Source: Anaerolineae bacterium (lineage in GTDB: Bacteria; Chloroflexota; Anaerolineae; Anaerolineales; UBA11579). Taken from it: a stretch of 37,323 nt of DNA. Position 1 is the first letter of the stretch; every line of letters begins with the position of its first letter. The stretch lies in assembly GCA_004297445.1 (NCBI GenBank), contig SCUK01000017.1, forward strand, positions 1 through 37,323. The letters are read 5' to 3'. Shown here one piece after another: positions 1 to 9,691 of this stretch. The translations under genes were made by a program, and so were the position numbers. The notes below the pieces were generated by a model, which saw only the letters and a program-made list of their open reading frames with translations, was not told where the DNA came from and ran no database searches.

Positions 1-1016
1 CCCTTCTCCGCCGTGCCCAGGCTGCCCGCGCCGTAGGAGCCGGTGGCGGTGTCATCCTCCCATGGCGGGTTGGCTACCAGCGCGCCGCCTTCCACCCAGT
101 CCATGTAATAGGCCGGTGTGCTGATGAACTCGATTTCGTCCACCACCCGGTCCATCCAGGTCAGGTGCGGGGCCAGGTGCAGCATCAGCGCGGTTTCCAG
201 TTCGCAGGCGTGCCCCATGCCGCCGATCTTGCTCTGGCGCAGTTCGTCCAGCGCCGCCACGCCCGCCGGGCCGTTGAGGTACAGCCAGGCCGTCGCCGCG
301 AAGATGCTGGGGTGGCGTTCCCCGGCGTACTTCACCACCGTGGTCAGGAACGAGCAGTTGCCGCCGTGCCCGCTCAGGAAGTAGAAGCGGTCCCAACCGC
401 GTCCCACAAGGGCATCCACCACGCCGCCCCAGAAGTCTTCAAACGCCCGCCCGCCGCAGTTCAGCGTGGCAGCAAACGACCTGCGATGCGTGCTGACTCC
501 GTAAGGCATGGCGGGCAGGGCGATGGCTTCCTGCGGAACCGCAGCCGCCGTGCCGCGCCCGATGGCATCGATGATGACGGTGTCCACGTTCAGCGCCAGG
601 TGGTAGCCGTGCTGTTCGGTGTGGCCAATGGGAATCACCACCACGCGCCTATCGCTTCGTTCAGGTATAGACAGTGGGCTGGCCGCTTTTTCCGGCTTCA
701 GCGTGATTTCCCGCGCCCCTAGATTCAGCGTAACGCCCGGCGGCATGCACGCCACCACCCGGGTGAAGCCGTCTTCCTCCAGCCCGGCCAGCAGGTTGCT
801 CACCATCGCGCTCAACAGGCTCGCTGGCACGTCCAGCCCGCTGCCCGCCCAGCCATACGGGATGGAGGGCAGTACGCCGATTGGCCCGTCAGTGGGCAGG
901 GCGGCGTGCAGATCTACGGCGCTGGGCGCCGGCCCCAGCGGCAGCACCAGCGGCATGTGCCGCGGCAGGGCCGTCACTTCCGGCCACGTCAATTCGTCAT
1001 AGCGAAAAGTCTTCAT
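1..1016 (-). CDS. Creatininase-family amidohydrolase with an extra N-terminal degenerate domain (3' end cut by the window)
   Basis: The reading frame opens with ATG at 1016 and stays open to the window edge, giving 338 codons. The complete domain starts near residue 125. It carries the family metal-ligand set: TEQH (E134, H136), D145 in NVD, SGHGGN (H217) and GHACELE (E272). The family are metal-dependent amidohydrolases such as creatininase, MftE and FAPy deformylase, so the substrate cannot be assigned. Residues 7-95 look like a second, shortened copy of the same fold. LTWPEV and LPLG match a usual creatininase start, and LPSIPYGW then parallels LPAMPYGV of the second domain, but the metal ligands are missing. 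The gene is divergent from the aminotransferase at 1130. Family assignment is firm; specificity is unknown. Confidence 0.85.
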   Translation of the reverse strand, partial: MKTFRYDELTWPEVTALPRHMPLVLPLGPAPSAVDLHAALPTDGPIGVLPSIPYGWAGSGLDVPASLLSAMVSNLLAGLEEDGFTRVVACMPPGVTLNLGAREITLKPEKAASPLSIPERSDRRVVVIPIGHTEQHGYHLALNVDTVIIDAIGRGTAAAVPQEAIALPAMPYGVSTHRRSFAATLNCGGRAFEDFWGGVVDALVGRGWDRFYFLSGHGGNCSFLTTVVKYAGERHPSIFAATAWLYLNGPAGVAALDELRQSKIGGMGHACELETALMLHLAPHLTWMDRVVDEIEFISTPAYYMDWVEGGALVANPPWEDDTATGSYGAGSLGTAEK

Positions 1017-1095
1017 CTCAATCTCTTCTCTTCTTTGCGTTATTGGCGAGGCTTTTCTTAAAGCCCACTTTGTGTGAGCCGCCTTTTCCCCGAAT

Positions 1096-1125
1096 TATAA
1101 TTCCCGCATTCCCCAGCCGCGGAGG
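1096..1125 (+). promoter_or_regulatory. -10 element and ribosome binding site of the aminotransferase gene
   Basis: A consensus TATAAT lies at 1096-1101 and a GGAGG at 1121-1125, four bases before the ATG at 1130. The -35 is weak; the closest match is TTGTGT at 1070-1075 with a long 20-base spacer. The ribosome binding site decides the start codon. Confidence 0.55.
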
Positions 1126-1129
1126 CCCC

Positions 1130-2479
1130 ATGTTCGACTTTCCCGATGACCAGATTGCCCAAGTCTCCCTCGAACACAACTTCTGGACGTGGTCGGCCCA
1201 GGGCGGCGTTGACCCCATCCCCGTCACCCGCGCCGAGGGCGTGTACTTCTGGGACGCGCACGGCAAGCGTTACCTCGATTTCAACTCGATGATGATGTGC
1301 GTCAATCTCGGCCACGGCGACCCGCGCGTCATCGAGGCCATTGTGGCGCAGGCACGCGCCCTGCCCTTCGCCCACGGCTCCATGGCCACCCGCCCGCTGG
1401 CCGAACTGGGCCGCCTGCTCGCCCACCTCACCCCCGGCGACATGGACCACTTCCTCTACACGCTAGGTGGCGCCGAAGCCAACGAGAACGCTATCAAACT
1501 GGCGCGCGCCGTCACCGGCAGGCACAAAATCCTCACCCGCTACCGCTCGTACCACGGCGCCACCGCCGGGGCCATGGCCCTCACCGGCGACCCGCGCCGC
1601 CACTCCTGGGAGCCGAACCTGATGGGCGGCGTCGTCCATTTCCTTGACCCCTACCGCTATCGCTCCACCTTTCACCGCACCAACCCGGATATCCCCGAGG
1701 CCGAGTTCACCCGCGATTACCTCAACCACCTCGAGGAGATCATCACCTACGAGGGGCCGGGCACGATTGCCGCGGTGATGGTCGAGAGCGTGACGGGCAC
1801 CAACGGCATCCTCATCCCGCCGGACGGCTACATGCAAGGCGTGCGCGCCCTGTGCGATAAGTACGGCATCCTGATGATTGCCGATGAGGTGATGGCCGGT
1901 TTCGGTCGCACCGGCAAGTGGTTCGCCGTGGACCACTGGGGCGTGGTGCCGGACCTGATGACGATGGCCAAGGGCCTCACCTCCTCGTACCTGCCGCTGG
2001 GGGCGGTGGGCATGCGGCCGTTCATCGCCGAGCATTTCCGCGAGCGCGTGTTCCAGAGCGGGCTGACGTACAGCGGCCACACGCTCACCCTGGCGGCGGC
2101 GGTGGCGAACATCAAGGCGATGATGGAGGATGACGTGGTGGGGCAGGCGGCGGCGCGCGGCGTGTTCCTGCGCCAGCAGTTGATGGACCTGGGCGAGAAG
2201 CATCCCTCTATCGGCGATGTGCGCTCGATTGGCCTGTTCGCCGGCGTGGAGCTGGTGAAGAACCGCGAAACCCGCGAGCCGCTCTCGCCGTTCAACCAGA
2301 CCACCGAGCCGATGAAGCGCCTGCGCAAGTTCTGCCTCGAACGCGGCCTGAACATCTTCATGCACTGGAACGTGGTGCTCATCGTGCCGCCGCTCATTAT
2401 CACGGAGGAGCTGTTGGCCGAGGGGCTGGCGGTATTGGATGAAGCGCTGGCGATCGCGGATGCGGAAGTGACGGAGTAA
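1130..2479 (+). CDS. PLP-dependent class III aminotransferase
   Basis: A 449-residue fold-type I aminotransferase that should move an amino group between an amine or omega-amino acid and a keto acid. The frame is open further upstream, but GGAGG and TATAAT place the start at 1130. The PLP-phosphate region GGAEANENAIKLAR is near residues 113-126, YHGAT near 141-145, the pyridine-binding Asp in ADEV at 252, and the Schiff-base lysine in MAKG at 281. The overall pattern resembles taurine-pyruvate, beta-alanine and related omega-aminotransferases; the exact substrate is not readable. The gene is convergent with the kinase gene, only 15 bases away. Its divergent neighbour is a creatininase-family enzyme, so a shared role in amine or amide catabolism is possible but unproven. 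Confidence 0.9.
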   Translation: MFDFPDDQIAQVSLEHNFWTWSAQGGVDPIPVTRAEGVYFWDAHGKRYLDFNSMMMCVNLGHGDPRVIEAIVAQARALPFAHGSMATRPLAELGRLLAHLTPGDMDHFLYTLGGAEANENAIKLARAVTGRHKILTRYRSYHGATAGAMALTGDPRRHSWEPNLMGGVVHFLDPYRYRSTFHRTNPDIPEAEFTRDYLNHLEEIITYEGPGTIAAVMVESVTGTNGILIPPDGYMQGVRALCDKYGILMIADEVMAGFGRTGKWFAVDHWGVVPDLMTMAKGLTSSYLPLGAVGMRPFIAEHFRERVFQSGLTYSGHTLTLAAAVANIKAMMEDDVVGQAAARGVFLRQQLMDLGEKHPSIGDVRSIGLFAGVELVKNRETREPLSPFNQTTEPMKRLRKFCLERGLNIFMHWNVVLIVPPLIITEELLAEGLAVLDEALAIADAEVTE

Positions 2480-2494
2480 TTACTGCCGAAGGTG

Positions 2495-4228
<1,734 letters not shown>

Positions 4229-4235
4229 GAATATT

Positions 4236-4241
4236 ATTGTA
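4236..4241 (-). promoter_or_regulatory. Probable -10 element of the kinase gene, compatible with a leaderless mRNA
   Basis: On the minus strand TACAAT ends 7 bases before the ATG at 4228, and no purine-rich ribosome binding site lies between. No convincing -35 is visible. Confidence 0.4.
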
Positions 4242-4281
4242 TCCCCATTGGGGAATGAGTGCATGGGGGGAGCGAAGGAAT

Positions 4282-4372
4282 AAGGGCGCTAGGGAGCAAA
4301 TGAGAAGAAAGGAAAAGCAAAAGCGATCTCACGCCAAGTGAGCGATAAAGATAGCTGTGCAAAGACACAGAA
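4282..4372. repeat. Dispersed AG-rich repeat, copy 1 (copy 2 at 28784-28864)
   Basis: The stretch beginning AGGGCGCTAGGGAGCAAAT matches 28784-28808 at 23 of 25 positions. A second block with GAGCGAT and GATAGCTG is also shared. Shorter relatives with AGGGAGCAAA and CGCAAAG words lie at about 7344-7380 and 8460-8490. The element is noncoding in each case and of unknown function. Confidence 0.6.
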
Positions 4373-4442
4373 GAAAGAATAGGCGATTTTGACCGAGGTC
4401 TTGTGGTGACATTGTTTAGATGGTGTAGATTGTGATACGGAT

Positions 4443-4495
4443 GTAGGGGCGAAGCATGCTTCGCCCCTACGCGGACGAGAAAAGATGCGTGGACG
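4443..4495. repeat. 28-bp perfect palindrome with conserved 25-bp flank, copy 1
   Basis: Bases 4443-4470 form a perfect palindrome; each arm is GTAGGGGCGAAGCA or its complement. The following 25 bases (4471-4495) recur exactly at 6018-6042, downstream of a related 20-bp palindrome at 5976-5995. It lies between the kinase and the secreted-protein gene. The 261-base gap from 4265 to 4525 holds only this element and the AG-rich repeat. Confidence 0.8.
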
Positions 4496-4525
4496 CGGAA
4501 TCAGACCGACCTCAAGTGTGTCGCG

Positions 4526-5164
4526 TTACTCCAGGTCCGGATGCTCGCCACAATACCAAATCCAGATGAAACCTTCATGGGTGATGCGCAGTTCACCGGT
4601 CTCATCGCCGCACGCTGTATACACAGCCCATGTGTAGGTGCCGAGTTCGATATACAGGGTCATCTCGCCGGGGGGAACCCTCCAGAAGTATTCTGTTTCG
4701 CCATCGAGGGTTAAGCTGAGCGCAGCATCTGTCTCGTTCACAAAGACGATCTTTGAGGTCTTGGGAGGCGAGGGCACGAGGTAGGTATCATCTGAACAGG
4801 GAGGAATGACAAACTCAGTCTTGGGTGGGGCAACCACCAAAACCCCTCCATAGTGTTTACCATTGCAAGCCTTGTAGGAAAATGCGTAGGTGCCTTCCAG
4901 CATTTCAGTCTTTATGTGATTCGATGCTACACCAGTCCCGTATTTCTCAAAGCCGATCACATACTTTGCAGGGCCAATAAATGTGATCTTTACTGGTTCC
5001 ACAATACGGCCAGAGATCTCGGTTCGTATGTCAACATATACCAGTTTCCCTTGCGCGAGTTCGGCAGGCTGAACTGGACTGGCCAGCCCAACCTGGCTTG
5101 ACTGGAACAGCGCTAGCACGGAAATCATAGCGGCTAAGATAGAGATTCTTGCGACGAGCTTCAT
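4526..5164 (-). CDS. Secreted protein of unknown function with two related domains
   Basis: A 212-residue protein with a clear signal peptide: MKLVAR is followed by a hydrophobic stretch to about residue 25, and cleavage is likely after LAS. The start at 5164 is supported by AGGAGG at 5171-5176. The mature part appears to be two copies of a 60-70 residue beta-rich module. The first runs from about KITFIGPA to FVIPPC and the second from KIVFVNETD to WIWYC. Both have a (L/V)xxGTY turn, a K/T-A-C cysteine and a terminal cysteine, which suggests one disulfide per module. The C-terminal module of the FecR-like lipoprotein at 32110 looks similar. I recognise no enzyme motif; an envelope or extracellular binding role is only a guess. 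Confidence 0.7.
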   Translation of the reverse strand: MKLVARISILAAMISVLALFQSSQVGLASPVQPAELAQGKLVYVDIRTEISGRIVEPVKITFIGPAKYVIGFEKYGTGVASNHIKTEMLEGTYAFSYKACNGKHYGGVLVVAPPKTEFVIPPCSDDTYLVPSPPKTSKIVFVNETDAALSLTLDGETEYFWRVPPGEMTLYIELGTYTWAVYTACGDETGELRITHEGFIWIWYCGEHPDLE

Positions 5165-5176
5165 TCATGTCCTCCT

Positions 5177-5551
5177 TGAACTTGTGCGAATAAATCGTTT
5201 GTGAACGCTGGTACTATTTACTTCATTATTTAGAGTATCGCGCTCCAGTCAACTCTCAGGTTTCTCAGGTTCAGACACAAGATAGGACAAGGGGTGGAAA
5301 ATGAGAGAGGAGCTCCCAGAATTGGAAAGTCGAACCTCTCCAAACCAGCAGGCTCCTCATGTTGAAGTCTAACCAGATTCTGCGATTCACCCAAGAGCTG
5401 TTTTCGCGCCAGGAATGGGCGGGTAAGGATGCGCGGGCGGGGGAGGATTGCGGAACACGCCCACAAGGGGCTAGGCTACGGGGGGATTGCGACACTCGAC
5501 AAAATCCGAAGTTCGGATATTCTTAATCAAGGAACCCGCCGCAGAATCGTC
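5177..5551. other. 375-base region without an assignable gene
   Basis: No RNA gene or clear promoter is visible. A 55-codon open frame runs from ATG 5359 to TAA 5526 on the plus strand (beginning MLKSNQILRF). It directly follows a sequence with complementary arms GAGGAGC and GCTCCTC. This could be the remnant of a transposase start and terminal repeat, but I cannot place it in a family and do not call a gene. Confidence 0.35.
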
Positions 5552-5959
5552 GTGGAGACAACCTTGACCTTTACAGCCTCCTACAATCCCAGCAATCAGA
5601 TAATTGAAGTGGACATTCAGGGGGAGTTAACAATCGAGATTATCAAGCAGATCAGCGTTGAGGCCTTCCGCATTGCGAGCGAACAGAACTGCCGCCTCAT
5701 CCTGACGGACCTGAACCGGGCAGTGATCCGCCTGTCCTTTCTGGATATCTACCAGTTGCCGACCCTGTTTTCGGAAACCGCGCGTTCGGCCGGGCTGGAC
5801 ATCCATGAATTCAAACGTGCCTTTGTCGCACCCACCCGCCTGCGGGATTTGATGTTTTTCGAAACGGTGCTGTTGAACCGCTCCCAGAATGTGCGGCACT
5901 TTTACGAAGTCGACGCGGCGAGAGCGTGGCTGTCCGGGGACGATTCGCGCGGTTGGTGA
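5552..5959 (+). CDS. STAS/SpoIIAA-like domain protein
   Basis: A small soluble protein, 135 residues if it starts at GTG 5552. The frame is open upstream to an ATG at 5429, but that extra part looks noncoding and repeat-derived, and no ribosome binding site clearly favours any start. The pattern (strand, YNPSNQIIEVDIQGELT, helix, CRLILTDLNRA strand, long helix, FKRAFVAP strand, and a C-terminal ARAWL helix) resembles SpoIIAA-like single-domain proteins of bacteria. These are usually involved in protein-protein regulation. No phosphorylatable serine can be confidently placed. The assignment rests on the secondary-structure pattern, so confidence is moderate. Confidence 0.5.
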   Translation: METTLTFTASYNPSNQIIEVDIQGELTIEIIKQISVEAFRIASEQNCRLILTDLNRAVIRLSFLDIYQLPTLFSETARSAGLDIHEFKRAFVAPTRLRDLMFFETVLLNRSQNVRHFYEVDAARAWLSGDDSRGW

Positions 5960-5975
5960 GCAGGGAGGGCGGGAC

Positions 5976-6042
5976 GGGCGAAGCATGCTTCGCCCCTACG
6001 CGTGCGGATAAGGATACGCGGACGAGAAAAGATGCGTGGACG
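5976..6042. repeat. Palindrome with conserved flank, copy 2
   Basis: GGGCGAAGCA and its complement form a perfect 20-bp palindrome at 5976-5995. The 25 bases at 6018-6042 are identical to 4471-4495. Between them a degenerate extra copy of the flank start (GGATA, then CGCGGAC) suggests slippage or duplication. Confidence 0.8.
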
Positions 6043-6112
6043 GGGGTGGGGAGAAACCCGGCAAGTTTGGTCAGATGCTTCGATGGGGTGAGGAATGGGA
6101 GGCGGCAGATTG

Positions 6113-6158
6113 GCAAATGCCTACGGCATTTGCTTAAGAGTTGGGCAAAGCCCAACTC
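6113..6158. repeat. Bipartite hairpin repeat, intergenic copy
   Basis: Two adjacent perfect hairpins: GCAAATGCC / GGCATTTGC (loop TAC, 6113-6133) and GAGTTGGGC / GCCCAACTC (loop AAA, 6138-6158), separated by TTAA. The same layout occurs inside the adjacent peptidase gene at 6354-6411 with different stem sequences. It lies 25 bases downstream of the peptidase stop codon and could also act on that transcript's end. Confidence 0.75.
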
Positions 6159-6183
6159 TGCTTGCTCGCAATGACAATTGGTC

Positions 6184-7320
6184 TCAAGACCTTCGTGACA
6201 GTTCTTTGACTCTTTCGATGGGTATGCCATACACCGTATGCCCCTCTAGCCCCGTCATCGTTTCGGCGGCGAGCAGGCAGTTCCAGATGGCCTCGGCGGT
6301 GGCTTCGGCGGCGGCATCCAGCAGCGGGTTGATGTGTTCGTTTGGCAACATGAGCAAAGGCGTCAAAGAACCGACGCCTTTGCTTTGGGAGTTCGCCGGA
6401 GGCGAACTCCCCGCGAGACTTGCAGCCGCGGCGGCAGTGGCGGGGATGGGGGTGGCGGTGGAGAAAGCGAAGAAAATCTCGCCGCTGGCATCGTGGCCGT
6501 AGGACCCCACCTGGGCCACGCCAACGGTGGCGCGCTGGGCGAGGCGGCGGCACTGGACGGGCAGGAGCGGGGCGTCGGTGGCGAGGACGACGATGATGGA
6601 CGAACTGCTGGCAAACTCCTCGCCCCACACGGTGGGGACTTCGCTGGTGGGGATGTGGCGGCCAATGGGGAAGCCATCCAGGCGCAGTTCGGCGCGGCCG
6701 CCCTGGTTGGCCTGCACCAACGCGCCCAGCGTGTACGTGCCGGATTTGGTCGTGACGAGGCGCGAGGCGGTGCCGATGCCGCCCTTGAACTCGTGGCAGA
6801 TCATGCCGGTGCCGCCGCCGACGCTGCCTTCCGGCACGCGGCCGGGGGCGGCGGAGTCCAGGGCGGCGTATACGTCTGCGGGAGTCAGGTGGGGGACGGA
6901 GAGGTCAGAGAGCCAGCCGTCCCAGGTTTCCGCGACGACGGGGAGGTCATTGCCGCCGGCGTTGGGGAGGCCGCGGTCGAACATGTAGCGGATGAGGGCG
7001 TCGCGCACCATGCCGAGTTCGTAGGTGTTGGTGATGGCGAACGGCCCGCCGAAGATGCCGGTCTCGTGGAGGTAGTGCAGGCCGGTCATCTCGCCGTTGC
7101 CGTTGAAAGTGTGGGAGGCGGCGAAGCAGCGGTTGGCCCAGGAGTCCCGGCCGCGGGGGAGGATGACGGTGATGCCGGTGCGAGCGGTGGCGGGGGCGTC
7201 GCGGAGGACGGTGGCGTGGCCGACAGTGAGACCGGGGACGTCGGTGATGGCGTTGAGCGGGCCGGGCGGGTGGTGGCCGGGGGTGATGCCGAGGTCGCGG
7301 AGGCGCGGGCGGGGGGTCAT
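6184..7320 (-). CDS. P1-family peptidase (DmpA / L-aminopeptidase D-esterase type)
   Basis: A 378-residue protein of the self-processing N-terminal-nucleophile peptidase family that includes DmpA. Family features are ITDVPGLTVGHAT (25-37), GSVGGGTGMICHEFKGGIGTASR (165-187), the LVQANQGG segment (201-208) and SSSSIIVVLATDAPLLP (238-254). The serine before IIVV is the expected cleavage-site nucleophile, although the residue before it is Ser instead of the usual Gly. Residues about 301-325 are extra and encoded by a double-hairpin repeat. The frame is open upstream to 7413, but homology begins at MTPRPRLRDLG, so 7320 is the start. The gene follows the peptide-transport genes on the same strand, which fits cleavage of imported peptides. 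Confidence 0.9.
   Translation of the reverse strand: MTPRPRLRDLGITPGHHPPGPLNAITDVPGLTVGHATVLRDAPATARTGITVILPRGRDSWANRCFAASHTFNGNGEMTGLHYLHETGIFGGPFAITNTYELGMVRDALIRYMFDRGLPNAGGNDLPVVAETWDGWLSDLSVPHLTPADVYAALDSAAPGRVPEGSVGGGTGMICHEFKGGIGTASRLVTTKSGTYTLGALVQANQGGRAELRLDGFPIGRHIPTSEVPTVWGEEFASSSSIIVVLATDAPLLPVQCRRLAQRATVGVAQVGSYGHDASGEIFFAFSTATPIPATAAAAASLAGSSPPANSQSKGVGSLTPLLMLPNEHINPLLDAAAEATAEAIWNCLLAAETMTGLEGHTVYGIPIERVKELSRRS
6349..6420. repeat. Bipartite hairpin repeat inserted in frame in the P1-peptidase gene
   Basis: Two perfect hairpins: GCAAAGGCGTC / GACGCCTTTGC (6354-6383, 8-base loop) and GGGAGTTCGCC / GGCGAACTCCC (6387-6411, loop GGA). On the minus strand the stretch encodes about 24 residues (SLAGSSPPANSQ...) between the conserved FSTAT strand and the LPNEHINPLLDAAAEA helix, where family members usually have a short loop. 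The frame is kept. Confidence 0.75.
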
Positions 7321-7380
7321 AGCGGCTGGCTCATGTTGAGGCGCAAGGGAGCAAAGGAGCAAATTAAAAGAAAGGCAAAA

Positions 7381-7458
7381 GCATTTTGACCACAGATGGA
7401 CACAGATGAACACGGATAAGGACTCTTGATTTGTAAATTGCTACTTATCATTTTCAAT
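7381..7458. repeat. Repeat spanning the 3' end of the DppF-type gene, copy 1 (copy 2 at 8494-8571)
   Basis: The two segments are clearly similar along about 78 bases. They share GCATTTTGACCACAGAT, ACACAGATGAACACGGATAA and a stretch ending in the ENDK-stop codons of the two ATPase genes. Either the repeat was part of the gene duplication or it overlaps both gene ends. Confidence 0.7.
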
Positions 7459-8439
7459 TAGTAAACATGCGGCGGAGTGGGAGGGGGAGAGGGTGACGGC
7501 GGGCGGGTCGGTGAGGCGGCAGCGGTCTTCGGCAATGGGGCAGCGGGGATGGAAACGGCAACCGGTGGGCAGGTCGATGGGGTTGGGCGTTTCGCCCTGG
7601 AGGATGGTGCGCTTCTGGCGCAGGCGCGGGTTGGGCACGGGGACGACGGAGAGCAGGGCCTTGGTGTAGGGGTGGCGGGGGGCGCGCAGGACTTCCTCGG
7701 TGCGGCCGATTTCGACGATGCGGCCGAGGTACATGACGGCGATGCGGTCGGCGAAGTGGGCGACGGTGCCGAAGTCGTGGGTGATGAAGAGGATGGAGAT
7801 GCCCTGGCGCGCTCGAAGGTCGGCGAGGAGGTTGAGAATCTCGGCGCGGATGCTTACGTCCAGCATGGAGACCGGCTCATCGGCGAGGAGGATGGTGGGG
7901 TCGAGGACGAGGGAGGCGGCGATGACGACGCGCTGGCGCTGGCCGCCGGAAAGCTGGTGGGGCAGGCGGTCGAGGAAGGAGTCGGCGGGCTTGAGGCCGG
8001 CGTCCTCGAGGGCCTGGATGACGCGGGCACGGCGCTGGTCGGAAGTCGGGAAGGAGCGGTGGACGATGAGCGGCTCCTCGACGATTTCCTCGATGGTCAT
8101 CATCGGGTTGAGGGACTCGTAGGGGTCCTGGAAGACCATCTGGATGCGCTTGTGCATGTCCTTGAGGGCCGCGCCGCGCAGGCGTGCCACGTCGGTGCCT
8201 TCGAAGTACATCTCGCCGGAGGTGGGGCGCTCGAGGCCGAGGAGGGTGAGGGCGAGGGTGGACTTGCCGCAGCCGGATTCGCCGACGAGGGCGAGGATTT
8301 CGCCGCGGCCGAGGTCGAGGTCAACACCGTCAACGGCATGGACGAGGCGGTCGTCGCGGCGGAGGAGGCCGGGGCGGCCGGCGTCGAAGTGTTTGTGGAG
8401 ATTGCGGAGGGAGAGGGCGGAAGAGGGAGAGGAGGTCAT
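7441..8439 (-). CDS. Peptide ABC transporter ATP-binding protein, DppF/OppF type
   Basis: A 332-residue cytoplasmic ATPase that powers oligopeptide or dipeptide import together with the ATPase at 8554. It shows Walker [10 protein letters not shown] (53-61), Q-loop FQDP (103-106), signature LSGGQ (163-167), Walker B ILLADEP (183-189), H-loop H221, and the oligopeptide-family C-terminal motif [10 protein letters not shown] (291-300). Its end, [17 protein letters not shown], aligns with the neighbouring paralogue and shows that the paralogue has an insertion. It is the last transporter gene of the operon. No strong ribosome binding site precedes the ATG at 8439. Confidence 0.94.
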   Translation of the reverse strand: MTSSPSSALSLRNLHKHFDAGRPGLLRRDDRLVHAVDGVDLDLGRGEILALVGESGCGKSTLALTLLGLERPTSGEMYFEGTDVARLRGAALKDMHKRIQMVFQDPYESLNPMMTIEEIVEEPLIVHRSFPTSDQRRARVIQALEDAGLKPADSFLDRLPHQLSGGQRQRVVIAASLVLDPTILLADEPVSMLDVSIRAEILNLLADLRARQGISILFITHDFGTVAHFADRIAVMYLGRIVEIGRTEEVLRAPRHPYTKALLSVVPVPNPRLRQKRTILQGETPNPIDLPTGCRFHPRCPIAEDRCRLTDPPAVTLSPSHSAACLLIENDK

Positions 8440-8493
8440 GGAAGATCTAAGCCTATCTCACGCAAAGGCGCAAAGACGCAAAGAAAGTCAAGG

Positions 8494-8571
8494 GCATTTT
8501 GACCACAGATAAACACAGATGAACACGGATAAGGGCTTTTCATTTGCAATTTGCTATTTATCATTTTCTAC
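8494..8571. repeat. Repeat spanning the 3' end of the DppD-type gene, copy 2 (copy 1 at 7381-7458)
   Basis: Similar to 7381-7458, including ACACAGATGAACACGGATAAG. It is directly preceded at 8460-8487 by a short tandem of CGCAAAG words. It fills most of the 114-base gap between the two ATPase genes. Confidence 0.7.
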
Positions 8572-9615
8572 CAGATGACAGGAGGCGAGGTGAGTCGGTC
8601 GGACTTCGCCCGACCTCTTGGAGTTCGCAGTTCCGGCATAGCCTGAACTCTGTTGCGAACTCCACACAGGAGACACTGAAAGGAGGGCGGGCTGGTCGGT
8701 GCGACAGCGGTCGAAGACCAGGGGGCAGCGGGGGTGGAAGCGGCAACCGGTGGGCAGGGCGTCCGGGCGGGGCGGGTAGCCGGGGATACTGTTGAGGGCG
8801 GCCTGGGGTTTGGAGAGGTCGGGGAAGGCTTTGAGCAATTCCTGGGTGTAGGGATGGCGGGGGCTGTTGTAGATGGTGTCCACGTCGGCATATTCGGCGG
8901 TGACGCCGCCGTACATGACGAGCACCTTGTCGCACAGTTCGGCGACGACGCCGAGGTCGTGGGTGACGAAGATGACGGCGAGGCCAAGATGACGGCGCAG
9001 GTTGTCAAGGAGGTCGAGTATCTGGGCCTGAATCATCACGTCGAGGGCGGTGGTGGGCTCGTCGGCGATGACGATTTCGGGGGAGCAGGCGAGGGCCATG
9101 GCAATCATGGCGCGCTGGCGCATGCCGCCGGAATACTGGTGGGGGTACTGGTCGGCGCGGGCGCCGAGGATGCCGACCATGTCCAGCAGTTCAGCGACGC
9201 GGGCGGCGACCTCCGGCGGGGACATGAACGGGTAGTGGCGGTGGATGGCCTCGCCAATCTGGCTGCCGACGGTGACGACGGGGTTGAGGGCATTCATGGC
9301 GCCCTGAAAAATCATCGCCATGTGCCGCCAGCGGATGTCAGCCATTTCGGGTTCGGCCAGGGCGAGGAGCTCGCGGCCATTGAACTGGACGGAGCCGTTC
9401 ACGATGCGGCCCTGGGGAGGGAGGAGGCGCAGGAGGGCGAGACTCAAGGTGGTCTTGCCGCAGCCGGACTCGCCGACGAGGCCCATGGCTTCGCCGGGCT
9501 GGAGGGTGAAGGAGACGCGCGAGACGGCGTGGGCGGGGGGTCGGTCCGGGGTGATGAAGTCGATGGAAAGATCGCGGACGGCGAGGAGGGGGGCGGAGGT
9601 GGTAGGAGTGGTCAT
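8554..9615 (-). CDS. Peptide ABC transporter ATP-binding protein, DppD/OppD type
   Basis: A 353-residue ATPase partner of the DppF-type protein. Walker [10 protein letters not shown] is at 48-56, signature YSGGM at 161-165, Walker B IVIADEP at 181-187, H-loop H219, and the oligopeptide C-terminal motif GCRFHPRC at 290-297. Residues 317-341 are an insertion. After LLSVSP come 25 residues encoded by a palindromic repeat, then [12 protein letters not shown], which aligns with [12 protein letters not shown] of the paralogue at 7441. The conserved cysteine cluster still looks intact, so the protein is probably functional. The start ATG at 9615 has no evident ribosome binding site; a short AT-rich repeat of TAATTGGTAAT words fills 9616-9660. 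Confidence 0.93.
   Translation of the reverse strand: MTTPTTSAPLLAVRDLSIDFITPDRPPAHAVSRVSFTLQPGEAMGLVGESGCGKTTLSLALLRLLPPQGRIVNGSVQFNGRELLALAEPEMADIRWRHMAMIFQGAMNALNPVVTVGSQIGEAIHRHYPFMSPPEVAARVAELLDMVGILGARADQYPHQYSGGMRQRAMIAMALACSPEIVIADEPTTALDVMIQAQILDLLDNLRRHLGLAVIFVTHDLGVVAELCDKVLVMYGGVTAEYADVDTIYNSPRHPYTQELLKAFPDLSKPQAALNSIPGYPPRPDALPTGCRFHPRCPLVFDRCRTDQPALLSVSPVWSSQQSSGYAGTANSKRSGEVRPTHLASCHLVENDK
8593..8667. repeat. Palindromic repeat inserted in frame in the DppD-type ATPase gene
   Basis: Exactly 75 bases (25 codons) are extra relative to the paralogous ATPase. Hairpin 1 is GGTCGG / CCGACC (8597-8615). Hairpin 2 has outer arms TGGAGTTCGCA (8619-8629) and TGCGAACTCCA (8654-8664) and an inner imperfect arm pair GTTC...GGC / GCC...GAAC. 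The order and sequence resemble the insert at 19138-19209. Confidence 0.85.
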
Positions 9616-9691
9616 TACCGGTAATTAGTAATTGGTAATAGGTAATTGGGAGTGATGGAATCCTGGATGGGAATGACAGGGAGAGGGAATT

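Noticed and set aside
5359-5526. A 55-codon plus-strand frame starting MLKSNQILRF that looks a little like a transposase N terminus
   Set aside because: It is short, has no ribosome binding site and matches no family I can name, so it is described only as part of the gap.
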